Assembly: GCF_018139145.2 (NCBI RefSeq)
Contig: NC_059486.1
Span: 4,402,001 to 4,466,000 of the forward strand
From: Gymnogyps californianus
Taxonomy: Eukaryota; Chordata; Aves; Accipitriformes; Cathartidae
DNA length: 64,000 bases
Direction of reading: 5' to 3'
Below are positions 22,401-34,400 of the stretch, piece by piece; position 1 is the stretch's first letter, and each line of letters starts with the position of its first letter. Position numbers and translations under genes: made by a program. The notes under the pieces were generated by a model that had not been told where the DNA came from, ran no database searches, and saw only the letters and a program-made list of their open reading frames with translations.

Positions 22401-25400
22401 GAAAGGGACCCTGGGTACCTGCAAGCCAGACCTGGACAGACAACTGCTACACTGTGATGGGGGACACACATCTCACAAATGTATAATGATTTCCATCAGT
22501 CCAATACACCATAGGAGAATGAATTAATGTTGTTTTACGTATTACATTTGGAATTTAGATAGGTAAGTGAATGACATACCAAACACACTGCCAGCAAACA
22601 CCAACTCGAATGCATTTTCTTTTAGAGTTCCCAACAGAAGAATGCTGCTTCTATATTTAAGCCAGACAGTTTATCCTGTATAAAGCCATACACAGCAGAT
22701 ATTCTTTGCAGGAAGCTCTGCCTACTGTTTTACTGTAATTCTTCATTACAAAATTTGACTGCACAATCTCTGCTTGTAGACACCGTGGCACTAATCTCCC
22801 CCAAAACCAGGGCACTGCAACCAATTGCTATACGGACTCAAATAGGAGGTCTCTGACTTCTGTTCGAGGACAGTGTTGGATGCTGAAAACAGCATTCCCA
22901 TGGTGGCTTCTCTCTAGGAGACTGTCTGATCTGAGTCACTTACTGTGGTGTGAAATTTGAAGGAAACACAAGATCCTCCACTGACACAGCTGTGGTACGG
23001 GGTAGCTCTCACATACATGTGGGTTATTCATGTATTTCAGAGCACGGGGGGGGGGCAGAAGAGATCAGTGAATTCACCCATTCAGAGTGTCACAGGATCC
23101 AATTTTCCAAACCCCCTCCCTGAAATACGAGCCTAAGTATCATTTAAAAGTGACACAGAGACTGAAGTCTCATTTGGTCCTTAACTCCAACCAAAAGCAG
23201 ACGTGGTCTCCACCTGGCAGAGGCACTCATGAGCAGTGGGCCACGACAGTGCCTGGCACCACCTACACAGAAAGCATTTAACCACACATGGAGAAGAGCT
23301 ATCACCACTTGCCTTGATTTTTAATACTGCAAAGTCTAAGCTCTGACTCTGCCAAGCTGCCTATTGTCACCGCTTGACCAGTGACAACCCATGAGAGCCC
23401 TGCCCTACAGGAGCAGCAGGGCTTTCCTCCAACAAGGAAGTCTCCCCTGGAAGGCTCAGGTAGGAAAACCACAAACAAAAAGCCCCACGAATCATATTAG
23501 AGATACTTTTTTTTCCCTTCTAAGCAATGTTTCTCGTGTGCTTCAGTTTGCCTCTTCTCATAGCACACCTGCATTACAGGCAACATACGTGTTAGACAGA
23601 TTTATTTCATTTTCTATCTTACGAGTTTTAATTAATCCACAGGCATAATTTCAAATGATATCTGACTCACTTGAAGCAACCAGCTGCTCTTCATCATCAA
23701 CTGTAACATTTGCGAGTCCATCTTATTGTGCGTAGTTCTAAACATGACGCCTGCCTCGCTGGAAAGCTGCATCGCTCTGCAGAGGACTAAAATTGCACCG
23801 TTTCCTAGAACCCTGCATTCAGTGTTAGAGCAACTCCTGTGACTATCTTCCCAGTAACAAAATGTAGGAAAAGGCTGTCGTGGAAAGGATGGGCAAGGTC
23901 ATGCCTCCAAGATTGTTCCCTACATTTATCCTAGACTTGTTGCCCTGGATGCATTTACCCTCCTCCCCGCAGTTTTCTAGTAACAGCCTTTCCTGTAATT
24001 GTTTCCTTCTCTTTCAGATACTTTCAGTTTATCTTTACACTTCAGTGCTGGAGTATTGGTTTTCATGATACCACCTTGTTTCTCAACAGTCCCCTATTTT
24101 GTAGCTTCCAATAGGATCAGACCAAATGTCATTTGTGCCTTTGGAAAGAAAAATAATTAAAAAAAAAAAATCTCCCAGTGTGCTCAAATATCTTGTTGCT
24201 TTCCTACGGCTTTCTGTAGATGCCTTTGGTAGTTGGGATCCTCCTGCAACGTTTTTCCTAGCGAGTACCACAGCCTTTTGGTATGCGACAGCAGGCACTT
24301 CTGAACTGCTTCACTACACAAGCCACAGATTTGTCTGTCACAAACAGTGTCAGTTATCACAGCATCAAATTTGCTGTGTGCAGCAGGTCTCTTTAAGACT
24401 GCCATGAATTGAAAATTGTTTTACTACCTCTTCTCAATGCCTGACGGAACAGGTATCTGAGCAATCAGCAGTGGCTTTGGGGCAAAGTGTGACTGACACA
24501 TCTGTATCAGCTATCCAGTTAATTTTATTCCCAGCCTGTTTCGTTACATTAAACCTCAAGATGCTCACCATATTTCCTCCTTTCCAAGCAGGAGAGATAG
24601 CAAAACCATCCTTTTGGCGCCAGAAGAAGTTTAGCTATGACTGCTCCACCAATTAGACTGGCTTCACCTCACAGGTCCTCCTGTAACCAGGAGATTGCCT
24701 CTTTCTCTGCGAGTACTAACATCACACAAACGAAGACAATCCTAAGCAAAATTCTGCCCTAACAAGGTATCGCCACCAATTTCAACAGGACCACAACAGA
24801 TATGTCCTGTGCCAAGCTACTGGTCAGGCACAAGCTTGTACTTTCTGTTATCCTCTGTGAAGGGGCAGATGTATGTGGCTGCTGACATAGTTTCAAGAAT
24901 TATAGTATGAGGACCACCTGCAGCACAGGTCTTTACAAAGCTGGTCAGAACACTAGTACAGAAACATGCTCTACCCTCCCTGGAAATCACCTATTTCTGC
25001 TCCAGCGGACAAGCCCTTGCAAGGACTTTGGGAGCACCCATCCTTTGCTCTGTCAACGGCCACATCAGCATCCTGTGCGTAGCCCAAGGGTTTCCTGCCG
25101 CTTGCTGGGCGGCAAGACAGCTTGCAGCTTCCTGTGAAGCTGCAGCCCCCCAGCAGGCTCCACATGCAGACTTCTGCCCCAGCCCATGCCAGGGCTGCAG
25201 TTGCTGCAGGACCAGACATCAGAGCATTCACAGCTTCTCTGGGCCCAAAGGCCACATCCAAGTTTGTGCAGGAGGAGGACAGAGCTGCACTAGAGCCGGG
25301 CACTACGCATTACGGAGACAGAATGAGGCTAGGATGACTAATGAGAGAAGCCAGCGCTGCAGAAGCTTTCCAGCCCAGTGCCCTCACAGGTTTCTGTGCA

Positions 25401-26889
25401 AGACGGTAATACTTTGCACATTTATTGGTGTAATATTGCACTTACTGTTCCTTACATTTGCACAAACCCACACCTCCATGGCCCCACTAGCCAGTGGGCC
25501 TTACTTGGAAAGATCTTTACAAATGCACATCACCACTGATAAACAACACACAAGTTACCACTGTGAACTTCAGAGGAGTGCTCTGCTACTTCAGTACGTT
25601 TGCTCGTTGTACCTAAACACGTTATTTCTCTGAATGATATCAGTGCTCTGTCTCCTGTGTTTTGACAGGTAAGTAGATGAGGGCACTGTGGCTTTAAGAA
25701 GGTCATTTCCACTGTCCTGCCGGTGTAATTAGCCTGCTAAAGAAAGGGCAGAGGCTGGAAATTGGATTGAGCAAACCAGGCTTTAGCCGCAGGATGAAGG
25801 CAGAGACCCAGGATTGTTATGTTAATCACCTGAGCTCAGCAGTCCCTGCCCTTCAAACCAGTACAAACCCAGTACAAACCCAGGACCCCTCTGCAGAGCA
25901 AACCCAGCCTCCCTCAGGCTTCAGCTGCCCTAGGACATCTCTCTCCACCTCCCGGGATGCAGGGGCCATGCCTGCGGACAGACCTGGGGCCACCCGGCAC
26001 CGGGAGGGGATCCTCTGCCAGGCCACAGCCTCAGCCCGTGGTCACACAGCTCCTCTGATCCAGAGCACCGGGCCACAGCTGCCAGCAGGGCGAAGAGTAA
26101 ATGGGGGTCACGGGTGACACTGTGAGCTGATGGGCCAGGGCTGCTTTACACCAGCTGAGGATCCAGCCCCAGCCGTGCTGAGTCAATAAGCATGTCTGAA
26201 AGCAGAGATTGCTTACTGCTCTTTCACTGATGAAAAATAGCATTAAAAACAATAGGCCAGATTCGTATCCGGCATAACAACGGCTGTAGGCAGCGTGCGA
26301 GTTCGGTTGGGTGCCAGCCCCTCTGCAGCGACAGCATGAGCCCCCGAGATCCCTGGGTTGCCAGCTCATGCTCAAGTCCAGTGTCTTCAGCACCAGAGCT
26401 ACCCCAAGTTAATCCCAGGGGCAAGTCCTGGGGGTAGAGCCCCCCAGCCCGCCCCTGCACTCTCCTAAGGAGTGCAGCCACGCTCTGCACCAGAGCTGTC
26501 ACCCGCACCGGGCGCCAGTGTCACCTCCAGCACCAGCTGGTGCAATGCCACCAAAACAAGGCGCTGCACAAGCCAGCGGCAGTGGTGAGCTTGGCCCAAG
26601 GTGCCCTGTTTGCTGAAGGGACACATTTGTGGCGCAGCCAGCAAGAGCTGGCCACGAATCGCTCCCAGTCACAGCCGGCTGCCTGCTGCCTCCTGTTTTG
26701 TCCTCGCCGCCTCTCCCCTCCACGGGAAACAAGGCTGAGGTTTACCTCGCTGCGCTTTACTAGCTTGTCCCCCCTGGAAACGTGCCTTTTTGTCCCCTCT
26801 CTGCTCAGAAACTTTGGGCTAGCAGCCCTCACCACCACCACCCACCTTCTTTTTAAGGCAGCGACCCAGGCTGGCCATTGTCCCCTCCT
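19477..26889. other. Intergenic: no gene seen
   Basis: Unremarkable non-coding sequence. The longest open frame is a 201-codon plus-strand frame at 25,028-25,633 with no recognisable domain and no obvious splice partners. The AT-rich stretch around 21,540-21,850 contains several homeodomain-type TAAT/ATTA words and is discussed as a possible regulatory element. Confidence 0.6.
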
Positions 26890-27690
26890 TGCTGCCCCTA
26901 TTTTCTTAGGGCGAGCTCACGCCTCTCCCCCGCGTCGGGCCAGCTGGGCCTCCGCGTTACCTCCCTTGTTCTTTGGCGCATTTTTTCACTGCGCCCCTGT
27001 GCTGCCGGGGAGGGGGAGGGAGAGGAGGAGGATGGGAGGGCAGCGTCTGGCTCTGCATCCAGCGTGCCGGATGGCATGGTTTTGGAAAGGCCTGGCTTAG
27101 TGAAGTTATTCAAGCCAACGGCAGCCTGGCAACCGGGCGGCCACAATGGGAGCGCAGGAGGAGGAATGTTTCCACATGCCTGATCAATGGGAGCAAGGGA
27201 GACAGCAAAGCAAACAGAAGCTGGGAAAGAGACACAAAGAGAAAGCAGCCTTTTCTCTGCTCAGTTCCTTTCATTTGTCACAGCTCTTTGTGCAGCTGAT
27301 GACAACAGAGGCCCTTCGGAGGCTAGTTTTAGGGAGTTTGGTTTTTCTAATTAAATAAAAAGCTGTGTCCTTTTTCTTCACTTGTCACCTTCCCGCTCAC
27401 CAAAAAAAACTAAGAGCAGCCCCATATGCGCTCCAGCCTCCTGCTCCGCGCACCTCCCAGGAGCCCCAAGCACCTCTTTCTCCCTGGGAAGGTAGAAAGG
27501 CACAACCACCCCCTTGCTTGCTCCAAAGCAGCTCCCAGGCTGGACACGGTGCCCTGCCCAAGCGCCGGCAGGGCCCTGCCCGGGGGGCCGGCAGCGCCGA
27601 GCAGCACATGCCACCCGCGCCCCCCCGGCTGCTCATTACGGGAATAAAGAGCCCAGCGAAGGACGACAACTCTGGAGGCGGCGTGCTCCC
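26890..27690. promoter_or_regulatory. Isolated CpG-rich island in the intergenic region
   Basis: Roughly 800 bp in which CpG dinucleotides are frequent again (CGAGC, CCCGCGTCGGG, CTCCGCG, GGCGCA, CAACCGGGCGG, CGCCGGC, GGCGGCG), far from any recognised promoter: about 17 kb upstream of MSI1 and 29 kb from COX6A1. The densest parts are 26,900-27,150 and 27,530-27,690. No exon or known domain is recognisable inside. It could be the promoter of an unannotated non-coding transcript or a CpG-rich developmental enhancer; it could also be merely GC-rich sequence. Confidence 0.5.
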
Positions 27691-30600
27691 CACAGCAGCT
27701 GCTGACGAGACTAACGGGAAACTTTCTATGGGAACGAGGCAGCGTTCAAAATAGGGTTAGAGGAGAGTTGCCTTGGAAACTTGGACCGTTTCTGCTGAGG
27801 GGCTATGATTTCCCTCGATAGGTCCCAGACAGGATCTACCTGGGAGCCAACTGTGGGACAGAAACTCCTGCAATCTGCAAAGCGGCTCCCCGGGGTGGGG
27901 ATGGAGGCGAAGGAGGGGTTTCAGGACAGAGGCACCAGCTTGCTGGTGCTGGGCTGCATGGTGACAAACAGCGGCCGAATCCAGTCCTGTTGCATAACCA
28001 GTGGTGGGAGCCCAAAGTTGTTTCCTCTAATTACTATGCAAGAGTTCACAGCAACAGGCCTCCTCTGTGCAGGACTGTACAGGAAAGGCCCTCCCTGGCT
28101 CTAAGGCAACACCAAGCAAACCAACAGGAGAGAGAGAGTTCGGGGGTAAGCGTTCCTGCATTAAGGCCAGAGCAGAGATTATTCTGTCTCTTTAAAAAAA
28201 AAAAAAGTCTACCTGGATGTACGTAGCCCTGAAGAAAAGAAAAACCTTCTGGCTGCTGAGGAACAGCAACCCCTCCTGCAACCAACTCCATCCCCAAGCA
28301 GCTGGGGCTGCAGAAGCTCAGCTCCAGCCCCCTGCGCATCATGAGTGCAGGAAGAGGACTAGCGATCCTGCATGTGCCTTAGGAGGAGGGAACTTCAGTT
28401 ATGAACATGGCAACATTTGGGATCTCACCAGTCTTTTGCTCACAGTTAGGTTCAGGATGCAACCAAACCATGAAAGGGAGCTCTGGCAACATGAGTCAGT
28501 GAATGGCAGCATGAGCTCAAGGAAATAGAACAAAACTTGGTCCTAATCACGGATGTAGTGCTGACTCAGCAGCACAGGAAAATTCCTGCCCACTTCCAAC
28601 AGCCAAAGACACAAATGGCTAAATACAGGCTTCTCAGTCCTCATGGCCAGATGTTCCAGGCTCTCCAGGCAGACAGCAAGTTCTTCTGCCAATACCTGTT
28701 TCTATTCCCAGGACTGCCACTAAGCTCAGGGATAAACCTCTTGGCTCCTCAGTAGTCCTGTTTCTCAGTCAATCAGTGGGGCTAATATTGGACTAGACGT
28801 TTTGGCAGTCAGGCTCTGAAGTGATAACGATGCATAGTCTTACCAGCTTCCAATGTCACCTCATCTGAATTGCACTTCACACCCTTCATCTCCACCCAGC
28901 CCTCTCCTTTGAGAGCTCAGGCACACCTCTGTTGCCTGGCGAGGTTAAAGAGGATCCCACGAGCCATTCTGCATGAAAGCTGAATTCCAGCAGTGTTGGG
29001 GTTTCTACTGCCTCACTCTGGAGGCATCAAGGGGGTGACACGCTGCCTCAGTTTCACTGTTTCCCCCACACCCCAACAGCATCACGTGTGATGTTTTGCT
29101 GGGTAATGATGTTTGTGAGGTGTCCATTTAACAATGTAAGTGCCTCTAAATAATAATAATAATCACAATTACTAAAGAAGAGGATTCTACCATACCCCAA
29201 GTCTCCTTAACACCAAGTTGTTTGCTGCCATATAATCAGCAAACTTACTTTTGGGAAGCGTCTCGATTTCCGTATCGAGTACATCATACGGACTGTGCCA
29301 TCCCACAGTCCTACCTGGCTCTTCCACTGCCCTGAGACATGCGCTAAGTGCCAGCCTGCAGCTGAATGAAGATCAGGAGCCTCCCCTCCCCAACTTCAGA
29401 GTGAAAACTCACTCCACAGGCATTACCTACTGCTTCAAAATTATTCCAGCGCTCCTTGAACCTTCTTGTAAGGAAGGAGAAATCCGCCTTCACTCCTGCT
29501 CAAAGGATTGCTTTCATTAAGGCCTCTATAGATTTGCGATGGCAAGTATTTGACCTGCTTCAAAAATATTCATGAGACTCTCACAGGCATTCAGTAAGGG
29601 CAGACAAGCAAAATCCTCAGCTCGTTCTCCTGGGGTCTCAGGGTGCTGATGGCAATATACATCCTAATTACAATATATACCATATTGAGAATGAGACCTT
29701 GTCATCTCTGGTGACGATTTCTTTGAGTCAAGGAAACAATCTGGAAGCAATTGCGATTATTTCTCAGTAGATCAGAAAAAAGTCTAACCACGTGTGAATA
29801 TCTTTAAGTAACTGCCCTTTTCCCTGGCCTCAGTGAGAAGCTTCCAAGACAGGCCACAGGGAACGTTTGAACTGTACGAGAATATTTAGATACTTCCAGA
29901 GCTTGGGTTGTGCAGAACAGCAAAATGTGCTGCTCCTGTACAGAAAATAATAATAATAAAAAAAAAAAAATCTCAGGTACGAAGACTGCCAAGACAGTCC
30001 ATTATGGTATTCACTAAGCTCTGAAACACAAAGATTGCTCTTCTTTACAAACAGTGCATTTGAAGTGTCACAGTGTAACATGCATGGGACAAAACAAGCA
30101 GGGAAAGCAGCATTCACTCACCACAAACAAGCACCACAGAATGCTAACCAGTTACTGCAGACTTCCAGAAATGTTGCAGAGCTGCGCAAAATGCAACGCA
30201 AGTGGTCCCTTATGAGAAAGAAAAGCAAAGTGTACTCTCTTTGAACACAATCACTGCAAGGCAAAGCAGTTCTCACATAGCTAGCGCTCTTCTTTCGCTC
30301 TTGCACCTGCTGCGAAGACACCATCCTGCTAAGTAGCGGCACTCTATAGCTCCCTGGTCTGCCTCTCTCAACAAGACCCTTCTGTGCTGCCTATGGATTC
30401 ATCTCAAGATAACATTCTTCGGCAGAAGGACAACCTGCTGATGGACACATGCAATTAGTAGCCCGCTGACAGGCACCCTTTCAGCCTCTCTGTGGCCCCT
30501 TTTACTCAGGTAAAGCTGGCACAGTGATCCAGGCACCCATCCTTTGTTACAGCTCTATAAAGTGGAGGAAATAATTCAAAAAGTCTTAAAGGGAACCTCA

Positions 30601-33600
30601 GGGTGGGAAAAGAAAACATGATAGGTATTCCAAAACTGAGGGAGAAGCAGCATTTTATCACTGTTGAAACAGCTCCCACTACTGAATCTATAAGTGCTTG
30701 AGCTTTTTATGATTCTCCTTAGCACAGGTGATACCACAACAAGGCAAAGAGCTACCACCTGCAAATATATAAACAAGTAAATCTCAGAGGGGAGAAGGGG
30801 TGAGGTGGAAGGAGAGCCTTTCTTTCAGAAAATACTGCGTTAATCCCAACTGAAAGGGGAATACTTCCTCTAATATCCTTCCTTTCAGTCTTCTGACAAC
30901 GCGAACTGGATGCAGACACTGGACAGATGATGCAGACAGCACACACATGGCAACTGGGATGGTGGTACTGCCCCTCCTGACCTGATGGTGTCCTGCAAGG
31001 TATAGAGCGCACACCGTACCCAGTGACCAGATCTCCAAGCAGCCTAATTACGCGACCTTGCCACAAGGGTCAACCCCAGGGTGGGAGGAAAGGAAATCTT
31101 TTCAGGCATATCACATCAGAGCTTCTTGAGATCCTTCCCACTTACTCCTGTCTCAGTCCCACTGGCACACGTGGGCCACAGCCTTGTATAGTTGTTTTCT
31201 GAACAAAACTAGAAGCAAAGTGATCCCAACTCATTTTGGTATGACTCAAGCAAAACAACTTCACATGGTTACAGGACAGACTGCAAATACTTATTATAAC
31301 ACCCTCTTCCACCCACAGCCATAGATCCCAAACGAAAATCAGAGAAACCCATCCCCTTGGGTACAGTCCATTCATAGCCACAGCACGTGTGGGTGCCAGA
31401 GACAAAGCACAGGGCAGATCCACCCCCGTTTCCTTCACCACTTGAGACCCTGACCTTGACCATCCACTTGGCAGAGGATGTATGCGGTGTTCAGAGATTG
31501 CTCCCCCCAGTGTTCAGGCTTTTCCCTTTGCTCACAGATACGTTACACAAAACACAGCCCAAACTTACCACAGGTAGTACATAATTGTGAAAAACAGCCA
31601 TCCTTTCTATAAAAATCCACCAGTCTCACCTTAGCCTGCCACAGCCCACTCAGACATTCCTACAAAACCAGAGAAAGTGGCTTTTAACCTTTTCTCATTT
31701 GCAGACCCTTATCGGTTTTTCACTAGAAATACGGACTTACATATAGTGAACTTCAGCCTACTGAAAATACACCACATTTCTCTTGTCAAAGTATGTAGTA
31801 AGAATCCTTACAAGCTAGAGAAGCAGACACTAAGCTGGGTCAACCAGGATAACATGAAAAAATTACAATTCATTGTCTTTACCTAGGGAAGAAATGTTCC
31901 TTTGCTCCAGTGAAAAAGCTGTGACTTTCAGAGAGCTCAGGCACGCTGACTTCTGCAGCCCATCCCTCATTTTGCAGTGATCAGCCAGGCTGTGCAGTAC
32001 AAGGGAGAAATCTCTTCTGGCTTGTTATCTGACTTAGTGTGGGGGACCAAAGAGCAGACATGTGAGTGCTACCCATAACCTCCACTGGAATTAAACCTCC
32101 TGTACCCTGCCAAGGTCTATGACCAGGCACAGAAGTGCCCTCCTAATAGCTCTGCAAACTCCCTTTTAGAAAGGCTGTGACAGCTGATCTCTGTTACATT
32201 ATTTAGCACCTGATGAGCAGCAACTGGGAAGAGGATGCTTACAGGGGGCCACAGTGATGCACTTCTCAATACTGGGGGCCTGCCAGTGGTAGAGTCCTGC
32301 ACAGATCTGGGGGAAAGTGGATTTCATCACCCTCAAATTCTGTCAGTACAGCAGGTCAGCCCTCTTCTGCATCATCACTCTGTCCTGCTGGTTACAGACA
32401 GTTGGCTCTAACCCCAGGAGCAGCAAAAGCTACTGTCTCATTTCCTCAGTCATCTGTATTGTCTTAGCACTACAAGCCATATGAATCCACAGAGTTAAAT
32501 CCACCCACTGCTGCAATTCCAGAAGCGTATGCATCCTTCTATCATGTTAAAACTGCCACTCTAATAGTGCCCAGCAGCAAGTCCTCCATCCGGCCTGTTG
32601 GCCATTTGAAAATAGCTCTTAGTGATTCTCTGTCATGCTGGAAGAGTTTGTCAGATTGTCTCACACCCAGTTCTGGGGATACTGGTGTATCCAAAAGGCA
32701 TCTCACAACAGCCATCACAAAAACAACCACAGGGCTGAGTACCGAAACTGGCCATGGGACGTCTGCTCACAGCTCGGAGAAGATAATTTGAACCAGGCCG
32801 AGCTGTATGGACTCAATAATTAAGAAAGAATGTACCTGAAGCCAGTATATTAAGGGGTGAGAATGCATTTCAGGTCTAGAGAATTAAACCATTGTAATCA
32901 GAGAAGAAGAAAAAAAAAAATCTGAAGTAAAATCCTTGCATAGACCTTGACTATTCCCTTAGCAGGACAAACCTGATGACTAGTTGTTGTTTACAACGAT
33001 AAGGTCAGAGGAAAGGCCATTTCCTCTCAACAATTGTCAGAAGGGATTAAAACCTGCATTCAGGCTTGCTTTGAACTAGCAGGTACTCCATTCCCCGATG
33101 GTATCAGGATCCATTCAGCGAGGTCTCAAGCAGCCTCCAGGGCATGTCTCCATAATGCCCCTATTGTGGAACTATGCAGGACTGCTTCCTGCATTCACTC
33201 TATCTTTATGAAGCTTCACCCTTGTGGTCTGATACCCAGGTCAGGAAGCAATCCCGCAATCACTGTTTAATTAGTCATTTCCCAAGTCTGCCTCAGTTGA
33301 GAGTTGCTGCTGCTTGTCAGCTTCTGAAGAGGGACGTTGGGAATCAGAAACATCACCACCAGACTGGGAAAGAAAAGTTGCTCGCAGGGTTTGAGGCGCG
33401 TGTGTACCGCTGCTCGACATGCCACATTCTCCATTTGCACTTTTTTCCCCCTAAGTAAAAGGATTTAAGCGGATGAAGGGGCCGTTGCACCTTCTGCAAG
33501 TCAAGACAAAAGCTGATTTATAACAAATGTGGGTTTATTTTTATTGATTTGTTGTTACGGGCTGGGCTTTGGTTGGCTTGGATTTTGGTTGTTGGGTTTT

Positions 33601-33820
33601 TTTTTTCTTGAGAAATAGCGTCTGTGATACAAAGCACATACTTCAAGAGAGGTTTGTTCCAGGAATTCCAGTTGCATACTTTCCTTTGTGGAAGTCAGTA
33701 CTGAGCCTGAGAGGTTGGATACGTACAGCTTCGGCTTTTCCAAATGAGCTCACTGGAAGAGGTACTTCTTACCATGCAGGCAGCAATTTGAAAAGAATGA
33801 GAGTTACGTAGTATTAAAAT
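27691..33820. other. Intergenic: no gene seen
   Basis: Short frames only. Small (AAT)n microsatellites occur near 29,150-29,163 and 29,945-29,960, the second followed by a 13-base A run. Nothing else stands out. Confidence 0.6.
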
Positions 33821-34400
33821 ATTTGTCTAGATAATGAATGTTTGTGTGTGGAGGAATGCTAAAGGAAAAATATGTTTGTTGAAACCCAACTGTTTTGAAA
33901 AACATGGTGATTTTTCTGTTCAACAAAATAAATGAGGTATTTCAATAGCGTCAAAAAGGCCTATTTTGGCATTTTCAGTGTATTGGACGTTGTTGAGAAA
34001 AGCTTTTCAAAATAACAAAAAATACAATTATATTAAAAGTTACATAAAGCTATATAAAATAACTTTTTCCAGTTTAAAGACACTGAAATCAGAGGAACTG
34101 CTCTGATCAAAACAAAACAATGTTTTCAGAGTTTCATTTTGTAAGAAAGTTTGATTGAAAACTTGATTCATTCTGGAATGGAAAAGGTTTTGAAATCTCA
34201 ACATTTCCCAGTAAAATGAGAAGTTCTGTCTTTCTCTAGTTCCAGTTTCCTTTGCTGTAATGAAATAATTGGAAAAGTGGTGTATGTGATAATTTCCTTG
34301 TGGCAGCGGGGCAACCCTGCTTTTGATAAGTGTGTGTGAAGCAGAAAAAAAAATTTGGAAGAAGAAAAACCCTAACAGATCAGTAATCCCACTGAGAAAT
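33821..34400. other. AT-rich block, possibly a decayed repeat
   Basis: About 0.5 kb with many self-complementary words built from TTTTCA, TGAAAA and CAACATTT, with no open frame longer than chance. The composition is unlike the flanks and suggests an old interspersed element, but I cannot name the family. Confidence 0.35.

Noticed and set aside
25028..25633. 201-codon plus-strand frame
   Set aside because: No domain, unremarkable composition, no promoter or polyadenylation context; length is possible by chance in 64 kb.
26540..27100. 186-codon plus-strand frame at the orphan CpG island
   Set aside because: GC-rich sequence favours long chance frames; other frames on both strands are similarly open there.
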